This document shows, piece after piece, positions 12,362 to 25,200 of a stretch of DNA of 64,000 nt; position 1 is the stretch's first letter; the number at the start of each line of letters is the position of its first letter. Position numbers and translations under genes: made by a program. The notes beneath the pieces are model-generated. The model ran no database searches. It was not told the origin of the DNA and saw nothing but the letters and a program-made list of their open reading frames with translations. Source of the DNA: Klebsormidium nitens (lineage: Eukaryota; Streptophyta; Klebsormidiophyceae; Klebsormidiales; Klebsormidiaceae); assembly GCA_000708835.1 (NCBI GenBank), contig DF236970.1, forward strand, positions 186,001-250,000. The letters are read 5' to 3'.

Positions 12362-13887
12362 CTCAGCTGAGAGCTTCCTGTAGAGCTCCCTCTAGTCAAG
12401 AATGTAATGAGCTGCCAGCATGTACTTTTTGCTTTGCAGAAGCTGGACTAGGCAGCCCTTGAGCCATGTGCACAGCGGAAAGGATCCACAAAACAGCAGC
12501 TGGAGCATGCACGATACCGACTGCAGCCAGGACAACTGTCGTTGGAATCATGGCAAACCACTCTTTGGAGAATGTACAGAAGGGGCACCATTCCTAGCAG
12601 CTGCAGAGCTTCCAACAGAGCCCCTTGAAGATGAAGAGCGGAAGGTACAACAAGCAGACGTACCACCAGGAGAATAAGAAGGCCATGCACTGATCAATGC
12701 AGTGCAGGAATTCAACTTGACCTTTATTAGCTTTAATTTCAAGGCTGCAGAACCTATGCGCCGGCAGCGGCCGCGTGGAATGGTGCCCGGCCGGCGCGGG
12801 GCGGCCACCGTCCGCCGCACACTGCATGCCCGGGCCGCGCTGAAAGGCGCGCGGCCGGCCGCGCGCATTCCGCGGCGCGGCAATGGCAGCGCGGTGGCCA
12901 TCTTTTGTCTCGTCGACGGACTCTCAGAATGATAGCTTCCAGATGCATGCTTGATATTGAGCGTCTGCTTGGCTTGAATACTCCTGCCAAGGATCCAGTG
13001 GGGGCGCTGCGAGGGCCAGACTCAGGTCCCTCCCTGCTGAAACGGGCTGCACATCCTCCTCCAATGAATGTGCGTCGTCAGAATATTCGATTCACAAGGC
13101 GAACCCAAACATATATAGGTGTGCGGTATCTGATTCTAAGCAAAGGTTGCGCTTTGAAGGCCCCGGATCATAGTCCACCCTCTTTTGGCTTATTTGGATG
13201 CTGATTCTCCGAACAACTTCCAGGTTCCGGTCTTCTCCGAAAGGTTTCAGAAGGTCCGAGTGGCCCGCTTCCTTGGATGGGCTGTTCGGCTGTATGCTCC
13301 TTCTTCGCCGTCGAATGCTTGGTTACTGGTCCAGATTTATTTTATCCACCGACGAAATGCTTAGATGTGCGCGCTGTATTATACAAGGTCCGAATGTAAG
13401 GCCGCACTAGCTGCTGTGTCGACCACTACTTATAAAAGCTGGAATCACTCTCAAACTTAAGATTAGCCAGTGAGTCCTTGTTGCACAGGTGCGCGATGAG
13501 CTGCTTATACGTCATAATGCTTTCAAACGTCTCGCCTTGCCACATGAAAGCCTCTTATTAGTCTTACATAACTCATTGTTTGGATTGACGACCATGCACA
13601 GCTAGTCCTTGCAAGCTATTTCTTGTTTCCGGACAACGGGCGACGAAGACGAACAAGTCAAGAAGTCGGATTTACATTCGACTTTATAGGGATCCTGACA
13701 TGCAATTATCCGTATGATATCTTGGTAGACGCTGACACGAAAATCCTATTCGACCACTGAATGTGCCTGCTTCGCTATCCCTATCTCTTCCCTTTGTTCC
13801 CCGAGCACAAAAGCACCGCCTTTTAGAGTCACGTCTGAGCTCAAAATGAACTGTGACAAACAAGTATCACAGCTTCTTTCCTTTTCT
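12362..13887. other. Intergenic between GT34-A 5' end and glyoxal oxidase 3' end
   Basis: No supported coding gene. It should contain the GT34-A promoter and 5' UTR and the glyoxal oxidase 3' UTR. A sharply GC-rich patch lies at 12755-12905 (listed separately). Confidence 0.5.
12755..12905. promoter_or_regulatory. GC/CpG-rich patch, putative GT34-A promoter
   Basis: About 150 bases very rich in CG, GCGGCCGC- and CCGGCCGG-like words in otherwise mixed sequence. It lies 400-550 bases upstream of the GT34-A start codon. A similar patch lies between the E2 and lipase genes. Promoter role is inferred from position and composition only. Confidence 0.35.
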
Positions 13888-16800
13888 CTACGTAAGCTGC
13901 ACCCACGTCGCCTCCGATGGGATGTTGCTGTCGTGGCAGAATAGGTAATAGTAGCCGGGGGGCGCGATAGTGTTTCCGGGGGGTCCTTTCACTGCGACCG
14001 TGACTCCCCCAGTGGAGGCAGTGTACTGGAGGCTCTCGTAATCAACCTCCAGCCAGACGAAGCGCTGACCCATGTGCTGCGCGTGGGTGCCTGTGTACGA
14101 GAAGAGGGAAAGGTTTTAGCAAATTTTGTAAATTGGCATTTGAGGCACGAAAGTCGGCTACGCTGACGCTTGGAGGTTCCAAAAGCGTCAATTCAACCCA
14201 ATGAAAATGCTTGCATCCGACGTTTGTACAATGGTCTGATTCTGGCCCACATCACGTGGCCGGATATCTCCACAGAAGCACTCGCAAGGCGACCACCGCG
14301 AGAGTCTCCTTCACCTCATTTGACTGTCTCTCCGGTAGAGAGATCTCTTTTCGTCATGATAAACGGATAGGCCATGAGAACTTTCCCGGCGAGTTGTCAG
14401 TTCTCTTTGGACCCTTTCCCAATCTCTCACCCACGGAATCCCTCAACATTTGTCATTTCCTGCAGATGACGTCAAGCATCCGCTTCTACAGCCGCGACGT
14501 CTCCCAAGGAACTCACCGAATCCCGGGTTCATGATGGCGGTCCGGACAGCTGGCACCTCCAGATTGGCCCGGATCGTCAGCGTCAGCGTGAACGTCGCGC
14601 CGTACCCTATTGTCGCGGGCGCGGCCGCGATGCGCGGCTGTGGGATCACGCTCGAAACGTACGGCGGGCAGAACTTATTGATGGTGAATTCGTTGGGGAA
14701 ACACTTATCGTCGGCCCCGGTGCATTCGACGCCGAAACATTGAGGGCCACACCCCACGCAGCAGTCGGAGGGTGACGAACCCCCGACCAAGAGACAGCTG
14801 TCGGGGCCTGGAAACAGAGAGCGGTAGTTTCATTAGCACATCACCCAAAGCCAATTCTTATTCGAACTGGGCAGAGGAAAGAAGTGGCGAATGAATGTAG
14901 GACATATAGCGGTGATCATGCTGCGGACTTGTTTGATGTTTGTATGGACTGGCCAACAAGAAGGACTGTGCGAACGGGCAAGTGAGACAGCTTTCCGGGC
15001 CTGGGACGGTCAGAAAAGGGTGGAAGCTGCTTGACTGCCAGCAGAAGCGGAAACGGCAAATGAAAAGCGGAAAACGGAAAATAGAAAACGAAACGGAAAA
15101 CGGAAACGGGCTTCAGGCAGCGGCGGTGTCTAGCACGGGCAGACATGACCCGGCTAGTCGGCCATACATCGGAGTTGGCGACGCTCGCACAGGCATGTTG
15201 AGCCGAGACGTCGCCGTCGAATCATGGGTATTGGCACGGACGGCCGTCTCAAGACCTTCAGGGACGGTTCCGAGAAGACGCCGGCCCTATGATCCGCCAG
15301 AAGTTGGTGCGAAAGAATGCTCATGTAAACGAAAACACAAGCGAATGTAGCGGATAACCGACCAAGGATCGCGAGCGAGTGGTAGAGGCGCGCGATCGAC
15401 TCCGGCGCGAGGTTTCTCCAGCGCGCGCCCGCGGGCGCGGCCGCGTGGTAGAGGGCGGGCGTGAAGACCGGGTTGTGTATCTGCGAGTCGCCGACTTGGA
15501 GCCCCGCGACGCCCTGCCGGCCGCCGTTGATGATCATGATCTGCGGGAAGAAGAACCGTACGTTATGGTTTCAAGCTTCCACGTATCAAGAGTTTCGTAG
15601 ATTTGGATTTAGCTTTGGGCCTCATTTTCACTTCGAAATTTAGGCTTGAAAGGGGTACGATGTGCCACAAGTGAAGGCCCTGAAGAGGAAGCAAAGTGCA
15701 GTCCGCAAAACTGAGTAGCTCTAGTCGGTGTACTTTGACGAGGTTGTGCAATTCAGCCCCTTCCTTTCAAAGCAGATCTGAAGCCGAGGCCCTGTGACTG
15801 TGTCTTGGACAGAGCAGCGAGCTTATATGGCGAACTTACACCCTCTCGGTCAGAGACCAGACAGCTTCGAAGAAAGAAGAGAACTGCTAATATCAACAAA
15901 TATCTTGGCTTGCAGAGCGAGACAAATCGCAGTCTCGTAATGATCACCGGGCGTCTAATTTCTCTCGAAAGTCAGGGCGCACTACGTCTGATTAGGTTCG
16001 GGCCCCAAGCTTCCGCTCCTAGTTGAACTGATTAGAGAATTCCGTCCGTGAGTTCAAAGGCTTTGCATGAAAATCGAAGGCCCTCTCAAATGATGTTTTT
16101 GTGCAAGCGCGCAGGTCATCTTTCACCAATCATGGAAGTAGCAAAACTCGCATTACTCAAATGGAGATGGAACTGGGAAATCAGCTAAAATTCAGATTCT
16201 TCACTCGGAAACGGAAGCTTCTCAGGGTATGCGAGGAGCAACTCTCTAACCTGCCCGTTTGCGGTGATGATAAGATCGGGCGAGATGCGCGGGTCCGGCA
16301 TGGTTTCCATAACCCACTTCGGGTTAGGGTCCAGCGGACGGATGCGGCCGCACGTGTCGCTCGCGTAAGCGTCGCGCTTCTTGGTGGTTGTGAAGAAGCT
16401 CCCGCCGCACACCATAACCTCGGCCGTGTAATTGTTCTCGAGAGACATGGGCAGTAACACCGACGTGCCTGCAGCGAAGAAACGTTACGGGTCAAAAACA
16501 TCTATTGTTGAACGCGTCTTCTTTTGGTGCAATCGAAGAAGCTCCCGCCGCACACCCTAACTTCGGCCGTGTGATTGTTCTCGAGCGACTTGGGCAGCAA
16601 CACCAACGTGCCTGCAGCGAAATAGCGTAAGAGCCAGCAACTTTGTTTTTCGCGTCTTCTTTTTCTGTTGGTTTGATTCGATTCTGGCGTAGACGAAGAA
16701 GCAGCGCAGCAAGGGATCCGGTCGTCTGATTGATTTCGAGCGACATCATGCGGAGCAACATCGAAGTGTCTGCAGCGAAGAAACGTTACCGGTCAAAAAG

Positions 16801-19800
16801 CTATAATGTTGAACGCGTCTTCGTTTGGGCTAGAGGAGAAGTTCCGCCGCACACCATAAGTATAGACGTGTTATCGTTCTCGATCGACACGGGCAGCAAC
16901 ACCGACATGCCTGTAGCAATAAATGTCACGATTTAGGTTTGCTTCTCGAGTACGTCTTCTATTGCTGTATGTACCATTGCGTCTGCTGCAAACCCTCATC
17001 CCGGCCCTTTGGACTTGACAAACAGTTGACAGGGTGGCAGGAGCATCGGCGTTCTTGGAGTGGAGACCAAGGTTCGAAAGCTGTACTGTGGTGAGAGTCA
17101 TGGGATTTGGGGCCTTTATCCAGCAAAAGCGCTGCACTGAAAATAATAAGCCTCTGAAAGGGTTTCCCCGGCTTGACGCCAATATATAATGCTCCCATAC
17201 CCACGTACGAGCGAGCGGAGCCTCTACTTAAGAAGACGTCATTCTTTCGAAAAGATCCCCTCGAGGTCACGGTGACGGGGCCAACCGTTTGCGGACTGAC
17301 GCCTTGAATGGTTGAAGCCATTTGTTTGGGAATCGACGGAACATCGTATGCCCGTCCAGTCTCCTCTAACGCAATCCAAATCCTGAAAATGAATTGCTTA
17401 AAGGCCATGTCTGCCGGAAGCTTGGGTCCCTGACATCCACAATTAACCATAAAACTCGAAAGCTGCTGGAGCTCTACGACCCAACCACCCATTACACCCT
17501 TACCGGTGTACGGGTAGCTGCGCGTGATCTTCCCGGGCATGTCCGGCAGGACGATCTCGTCCCCGGTGTCGAAATTGTACAGTACGGCGTACCAGTTGGC
17601 CATCACGAAAAAGTAGCCGTTGGGCATGAGGTGCAGGAACGGGTACAGCGCCGCGGGGAACGCGCGCGCGAGCACCGCGAGCGGCCGGAGCGCATCGTCC
17701 GCGGCCGCGGTGCGCGGGAAGAATTCGTACGTGGTCTCGGACTGGGCGAAGCACAAGAGCCAGGTTTAGAATCTCGGGCGAGAAGATTTGTGAAACGGAT
17801 GCGGTACGTTGAGACTGTTGGGCGGCACAATTTGCTAGGTTTGTCCACGTAACGGCGTCGAGAGATAAGGCTTTTGACCAATCATCGGTACGCCATTCGG
17901 GACTGCTAGAGTATTCACGCATTGGGTTTTGTTAGACGATTTTGGAAGAGACTTTCTTTGAGAACGAAGTTTTGAACCAGGTCATAAGTACACAGTATGC
18001 CATGAACTTCCCAAAACCGTGATTAGCTGCTTAAACCTTGTCTTTTGGCGTTCCAAGCGGTGAAGCGTTTCTCCTAATCGTTGTTACCAGGTTCAAATCA
18101 TAGATTTCCTTTATCTTGCAGACCCCAAAATTACAAATGTTCAAACCTTACATCGCCTCGCTTCTTCAGGAGTACCAAGTCGCCGACTTTAGCCCCGCCG
18201 ACAATGACGATCCGCTTGCCGTCCGGCATCAAGTGCGCCGACGGGTACCAGCGCTTGGCCAGCATGCTCACACCTGGCAGCAGAAGAGCTTTGTAGCGTA
18301 TGGTGATAATCGAGTGATCTTGGCTGGGAATGGCTTGTAGGAGACTCGTTGATCTTTGCAACAGAAGTACTCGAGCGGGCTTGAGCAAGATGTCTGCTTC
18401 ACGTATTCAATCGTGGACTCAGCGCCTTCCGCAGCGCGTATTTCAGAGGCGCCTGCCCTGATGCTCGATTTTGTCCATCTTTTTTGCATTCGTGTCTAAC
18501 AAAAGCACGGCTCCCTTACCCTCCGTGGTCATTTCCCCATTCCAAACAGGATTTCTAGTGTAAAGGGAAGTCGTCTACATTTCACGCCGATCCATAATAA
18601 ACAACGGCACCTGGAAACTCTCGAACCGTTATGTTTTGGTACCTCGCAAAACACCTTGGAAGAATACTCTCCGTTCAAAACACGTTTGCCGATCGTGAAG
18701 AACGTCGGCATCGGATCAGAAGGGGGATATTTGCAAGGGTCCAGGATCAGCAACGCTTTGCCCATATAAGCCGAGCGCCTTAAGCTGACTCGGCTTTCAT
18801 TGATCAAACAGTGACCGGGATTTTTAGGGATCCCTCACCTGGGTACTCGTAAAACTCGCAGGAGTCCCCCGCCGCGCACGGGTCCAGGAAACGCACCGCG
18901 TAAAACGCCTCAGTGTTACCGTCGATGGTCTTGAACCCCCCCGTGTTTACCAGCGTTCCGTTGGGCCAGAACTGGCCAGCGGAACAGAAGGTGTTGTCGA
19001 TGACGTCAAGGCCGCGCACTTTCTGACTCGGCTTCGCGAGGTCCAGAACCGCCGCGGCTGCCTGCTTGCCGTTCCTGTGGAAAATAGGGTTAAGACTTGG
19101 TTTGTGTTGACGGATGACGAGTATCTGCGATTAGCAGTCCCGAAGTTTCTTGACGCAGTCTCTCTTGGGCGATTGGGGAAGTAGAAGTACGGCAAGCGTT
19201 GTTTTGGCGCCTGCGCTCTTCTCTTGTCATCCCCGGTTCAAGAACATAGAACACAGACCTCTATTCCAAGGAAGTGGTTCCGGTCAAGGATTTCGCCGCA
19301 CAAGTTCTATAAACATCTAGACGCTTGGGGATATTCACCATCTGCTTAATGATATTATAATTGCCGCAGAAACTTTGGTTAGCCTGGCCTAACGCGGATA
19401 ATTGTAAAACCGCGTTCGCTCTAGCGCGTGCAGACTCCTACTTCTTAAGGAGGGGATAGAATCTTAAGCCGCGGACAGAAAACTCAACATCATTTTGGTA
19501 TTGATGAAAAAGATCTCGGTTTTTTGGTCTGGTTGATTCTCTGTCAACCACTCACCCACTTTGATCACATATGGTTATGATGCGTTTTGAATCAGACAAG
19601 GAGAACTTCCCCGAACCCGGTTCTTTACGACGTCACAATCCCAATGGCAAGCTCCCTGGCCAGATCCGTTCAAAGCACCTGGCAGACTTTTCTACGGAAA
19701 GACCGGCCACAGGACCTCCGAAGACTGCTAGAATGATCCGTTCAAGACACGTGTCAGAGCACTTGAAAAAACTTCTCTAGAAGAAACGCCTAGCAAGAAC

Positions 19801-20168
19801 CTTTTGAAAGAACGTATCCATATATATACACCTTACTTGTCCTTGACGTAACTATTGTCCTTGTCGCTCCGGTCGATCAGCACCAGCGTATTGTGGATTG
19901 GTGTGACCGCCCAGTGTATTCCCGAAACCCCCGAGCTCTTGGTCACCAAAGACCAGGTACCATTTGGACTGGTGCACTCGTAGTCGGTGGAAACCCCCGA
20001 GCGGTCTGGATCGTACGCTCCGGTGGGGTTTGTGACCGGGGAAACTTTGGTGTCGCTGCCCGGAGGTACAGGGGACATAGCGAAAGAAGCGATGGGGAAA
20101 AGGGGAGCTGTTAGCAGGAGGAGAAGGGAGAGAAGGGGGAGGGGAGATCCAGCTTGCGAAGGCGCCAT
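13888..20168 (-). CDS. GLOX: Glyoxal oxidase / copper radical oxidase, secreted
   Basis: Oxidises aldehydes with release of H2O2 outside the cell. Exons on the minus strand: 20168-19837, 19074-18839, 18273-18152, 17741-17504, 16468-16251, 15540-15363, 14807-14517, 14090-13888, giving 605 residues, in phase. A signal peptide covers residues ~1-30. The N-terminal glyoxal oxidase domain is followed by the C-terminal DUF1929-type domain (NTIAPPGYYYLF). By alignment with galactose oxidase the active-site set is complete: Cys141 (NTFCSAG) and Tyr199 (KRWYPSAH) for the thioether cofactor, Tyr435-His436 (RLYHS) and His541 (GTHAQ) for copper. A cysteine-rich insertion follows GGSSPSD in exon 7. Exon 5 is preceded by three decayed head copies. 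It lies between two GT34 genes on the same strand. Confidence 0.93.
16530..16925 (-). repeat. Array of three decayed copies of glyoxal oxidase exon 5 head
   Basis: Units at about 16533-16625, 16690-16790 and 16831-16920, period 105-150 bases, repeat the acceptor and first ~70 bases of exon 5 (true start 16468, encoding TSVLLPMSLENNYTAEVMV) plus upstream intron containing the AACGCGTCTTC word. The copy at 16831 has lost the CTGCAG acceptor (CTACAG on the coding strand). Confidence 0.9.
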
Positions 20169-22251
20169 GGTTGCGGTACTGGCTAGCTTTTCACAGAGTC
20201 CTTCTTTCTTGTAAGAAGTTGATCATTTGTCAGCTCAATGTTCTGCAGGGTTGATTGAGGCGGCTACTCTCGCTTCTTACATGTTAAAAGGACGGATGTT
20301 TCAAGAGCAACTTGTTCAGCTTGCAAAAACCTGCAAACTACAAAATAGCGTTAAGGTCCAGACTCTGAAGCAATCTCCTGACCAGGCTAAGGCTTCTCTA
20401 AAACCAGCAGACAGCATCAGCAGATTGCGAAAGACAAGCACCAAAGAAGGGTGAAACCATTAGCTGGTCTATCTGGTCTGACTGACTCTGGAAAAAAAGC
20501 TTTACCAGCGAAACAAGCGTCCGAGATAGCTTAACTCCATATGCGTTGCGGCCTACGTTGTCGTTAACGCGGCCAAAGAGTGGTTCGAGAACGTCTTTGG
20601 AACGGACTTCTTTGGAAGTGTCGACGGCGTCTGCTTTGAATTCTCCTAAGTTTCTCTAGGTGAATCTTCTACTCATGTGAGTTGCAGATTTGCACGTTGA
20701 TTCCAAGTAAGATGGCGTGATAACCGAGGCTTTTGGATCTTCAATTTTTGAGTGTGTGCACCGGTTGAGTGTTCGATTCGCCCGAGGCAAAAGAAACCGC
20801 AGATTTGCACGTGCATGGATTCAACTGCTCTCAAAGCGATTTGGAGCAGTAATAAATTGCCGTATGCTTCCGCCTTGATGCAGTGCATAATTGCGCCTTA
20901 TCGCCGGCTGCAAGAACCTGCGACCGTCGTTTACTGCAATTGCATTCACAATCGGCGCAGACGTTTCTGGATCACATGTTCAGCACCCTTCTCTGATCGA
21001 GAAGCATTTGAAGATGACCTACGCATCACTTAGTCCTGGAGGAACGACGTGGCTCCCCTTTTTTGGATCACATGCTTGTATCAAATGGACAATAATGACA
21101 GTGAATGTGCGTGATAATAAGTTGCTGAGGCGATGATTTGATGGCAGTCGCATGCAGATTCTGAGGCCGTTCGATAGTCAACAGAAGACGATTTGAATAT
21201 TATAGGAAGAAGAATCAAGAGGCATCTGGGCAATCTGAATAAATGGCGCCGTGGTTGGATCGTGATTGGAGGCTGCAACCTTGTTTGATGACGTCACAAT
21301 TCATCATGCATGTTAAGCGACCATTCATACTATATCAACGACGGTTAGGTCTGGACTTTAACCCTGATTTCGGTGACTTAGGAAGGTTCAGTGGCCGCCA
21401 GATTCGGCACCAGAGCCTCGAGCAGGTTCATGATTATTGTTTTCCTTCCGCTCGTGCCAAACATTCTCGGTAGTAGTCTTGTTAAAGAAAAAGAATGTGG
21501 CGCGCAAACCCAAGGAGGTCAACTTTCGCAACCCGCTGCAGTCAACAGTAAACTGCAGCTGTGCTCTCACTACCGGCTTGGAGATCTCATTCAAGTTACA
21601 TCGATCCTGTACGATAAGAGATGCACGCATGCACTGCTATACGGTTTGGTTGGCGCGGACCTACGGTGGAAGCTTTCTATGCTTGCAACGCGTTTCTTCC
21701 TCCGTTGTCAGCGCGACAGAGGAGTAGGTCTACATGTAGCCATGTGGGAAGGTGCTAAATGGCTACAATCTGGGGGCTTCCAAGAACCTTGTGTTTCAGT
21801 CCGAGGGGTCGGAGCACCTGGCAAACAAGGGATTTGTCAATCAGTAACTAAAGCTGGTATGCAAGACAATCGAGACACCTTCCCCTAACAGCTCTAAAGT
21901 CGCGACAAACTGTTAAGATCATTCCGGACAGAAGCAGTTGATTCGTTTGGCACTGGATAAGAGAAGGACTGGCTTGATGTTCCCAAGTGAATAAGACAGG
22001 TAAATTTGGAACTTCATGTTAAGAAATCGCCACACCATTTTCCAGTCGAGCATATGAATCACAAACGCAGCTGGATCGAAGTGGTCGAAGCGACTCAGCA
22101 TAAGCGCGCAAGGTTGCTTTGGACTCACACGAATCACTACTTAGAAAGCCATCCGTTCTTTTGTAATGGAGCATCTGTGCTGCCGCCGGAAACGGCTGGT
22201 CAAGTTAGCGCCACGACAACAGGCTCCACACCCCAATTTTGGTTTAGAAGA
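20169..22251. other. Intergenic between glyoxal oxidase 5' end and GT34-B 3' end
   Basis: No supported gene. It should contain the glyoxal oxidase promoter. A segment at about 21765-21850 resembles 6715-6800 downstream of GT34-A. The stretch 22060-22105 shares AGTGGTCGAAGCG with a decayed last-exon copy near GT34-A. Confidence 0.5.
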
Positions 22252-25200
22252 TCAGAGAACCCTGTTCAATACCTGGTCCATTGCGAAGTGGTAGATCTTG
22301 TCGAAGTTCTCGAGGCACGAGTCGTAGCGCTCGGGGTCAGCGCCCTGCGCGTGGCAGAACTTGCAGCCGGTGAAGTGGCTGACGAAGGGCCACTTGGCGC
22401 CCCCGTTCACACCGTTCCCCAGCTGCATCTTCTCCAGGTCTTCGAAGGTATTCAGCCACCTGTGTGAAGGAGCACCAAATCACAAACAGTTTTAACGGAG
22501 GCTGAAACTGATTACCGGCCGTTCAGATGTCTTTTTGCGCTTCGCATCAGCCTTTCAGGATGAGCGGATTAGAAAGGAGTAATATTAAGAGCCAAGCTAT
22601 GTTCTGCGATTCTTACGGCGTTGAGCGGTCAAATGAGTGAAGAGTACGAATCAGAGTTGAGAGAGGGATAGAGTATCCTACTCTATCCCGTAAGGCGATT
22701 CGCTAAGTTCAAGCTGATATCCTCGTCCAAACCGCAACAGAAACTCTAGCTCTCCAAGCAACGAGCTTGAAAGGAGCTTGGAGAACTTCTCATTTCTTGT
22801 CGTTCCGCAAGCTTTCTAAAGAACAGAGACCGTTACAATCCAAGACAATCGATCAACTGCTCTGGTGAAAATCGTATTTCAGAGCGTGAAGGCGCTTAAG
22901 TAGAACCAGGTAGGCGATGATTTCAAATGGTCCTGTCAGCAGCGACAGGATCCGTAATAGTCAGGCAGACTGCATTTGAAGCTTTCACTTGATCTAAATC
23001 GTCTTTGCAGATGCAGAATCGGCACAGGCCTGTAGCTTACCAGTGGTGATATTGGATCTCCTCGTCGAGATAGACTCTCTTTCCCCACTTGTCCGGGAAA
23101 GAGGACAGCAAGTAGACCACCGTGCACTGGTCGTCAGCGGGCCAATCTGCAAAGGAAGCGAATGGAATATAATAGAAGAGAAAGCTTCAAGAACAATCGC
23201 ATGTTCTGGGCCCTCGATGTCACAGAGAAAACTCTGATCCCATGTGCGCCACGAAAAACAAGTGAACTCCCACGAACACCTCTTTCTTCCTGATATTTGA
23301 ACGCCCTTCAGGGCGCCAGAATAAGAATCAGTCTTCAGCGGACCTGTATTCGCACTCGGCTTGGTCTTGCACCATTATAAAAGTTCATCTCAGATTCAAG
23401 ACCCTAGTTAGATTCTGCCGCAAGCAAAGCGAAACAAACCGACCCGAGTCAAAGCGTCCTGTTCTCACCGGAGCTAATCTCCTTTCTTCCCTTCACTTTC
23501 TTGTTCAGGAGGGCCGCATACGAGTTTCTCGGCTCTCCCTTCTCCCCGATCCGCATCAACTCGGCCATGTAATCAAACGACCACTGGGAGTTGCGGATGA
23601 GGAACACGCCCGCGTTGAGGGCCAGCCAATGTGCGTCCTCGTAGACCTGAGGAAAGAAGGATTCGGTCTCCTGCCCGAGTTTTCATGGCCTCGGCAGAAG
23701 CTCAAAAGAATCATCTTGGGTTCTCTAGCTCCATTTTGATGTAGCAGAGAACTAAGCTGATGACTTAGAGGTTTGATTGGCTCGAAAATACCGGCAGGAC
23801 GCTTCTGAACGTCCCGTAGAGAGATAAAGAATAGGAGGATGTGCATCTTTGGGAAGCTTATCGTTCTTTCCCCTAGAAGAAAAGCAAGCGAGGGCACTCA
23901 CGGCTTTCGGGCTTCCGGTGTAGACGATGTCGTGGTCCTTGTACTTTTCGAACGGTATCTCCAGGGTCATGTCCGTGAAAATTGCGTCCGAGTCTATCCA
24001 CTGCAAAGAGAAGCATTGAATCAGCACGGAGCATGCAGTTGCAGAAGCATGACACTTTGAGCCCGAGCGCGAAGGGGAATAAGGAAATTAGCCATTTACG
24101 TGGAATGTGCGTAGCAGATATCTATCTAAGCATCGCAGTAACAGAACGACGAATCGTTGCGTCCGGTTTAGGGTCTTAGACGGAATCTCGGAGCGTGAAT
24201 CAATCTCACGTGAAAAGCCCTTCCGGATTGCTCAGCACTCTTCATTTTATGGTCTTCAGAGCAAGACCGCAGAGGATGGAGGTTTAAAAGAACCCCATAT
24301 CCATGTTTTGAAGACCTCTTCTCAGCATTCTTTCATGCACTGCTGAGTCTGAAGCTTCCTCGCTTGAGACATTCTGCAGGAAATGCAGGATACTGACAGA
24401 ATCCACTGAATGAGACTTGTGATGGCCAAGCAGCTCAGAGTTTTCACTGACCATGAACCATTCGATGTCCGGGTTGGCCAGCATAAGCTTCTTGAGCAGC
24501 GGGTATTTCATCCAGTAGATGTCGAACTTCTCGTCGAACAGCTCCAGACTGTACCACAGGTCGATCTTGTGCAGCCTGCGAATGAAGTGGAATATATTGG
24601 ACGGGTATTTCCAGAGGGGGTTTTATTTAACCAACCATTGAAAACCGACGTTTGATGCGGATTTGCTTGCACGGAATGCTTACCAAGGGTTCAATCCTTT
24701 CAATCGAAGATTTCTTCAAGAGCAGAGAAAAGAAGAACGCCAAATCCCGGGTCAGTTCCTACAGAGTCTTTGAGCATTGATTGGTCTAGGTTCTGTGTCA
24801 AGGGGCTTTCAAAGTCTCAAATGTAATGAAGATGCCATACCCGTGCTGATTATTGCATCCATCGCAATTAAACAGGCGATACTTAAAACGGAGATCTACT
24901 TTAGATGTCCGGTAGACAATACACAGACGAGAATCTTTCAAACGTCTTCGATTCTTGGCTGTTTTGCTTTGCAATCACGGACCATAAATAGCTTCAGCGC
25001 AGTTCTCACCTGGCGTAGTCCATCTTGTTTTGCAGCCCCTTCATACCAATCTCCATCCCCCGCTCGGTCGAACAGGTTGCAGAATCAACACCAGTCACCA
25101 TCATCATCTTTGCCCGCGGTGCAGTCTGCTTGTTCTCGGTTACAAGTGTTCCAAAACCCTTGCGATCAAGGGCCAGGCTATCAGGGGAGTTCTCCTTTGG

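Noticed and set aside
12448-12690. Hydrophobic minus-strand frame upstream of GT34-A as an extra exon
   Set aside because: No ATG, no splice site joining it in phase, and GT34-A already has its own membrane anchor.
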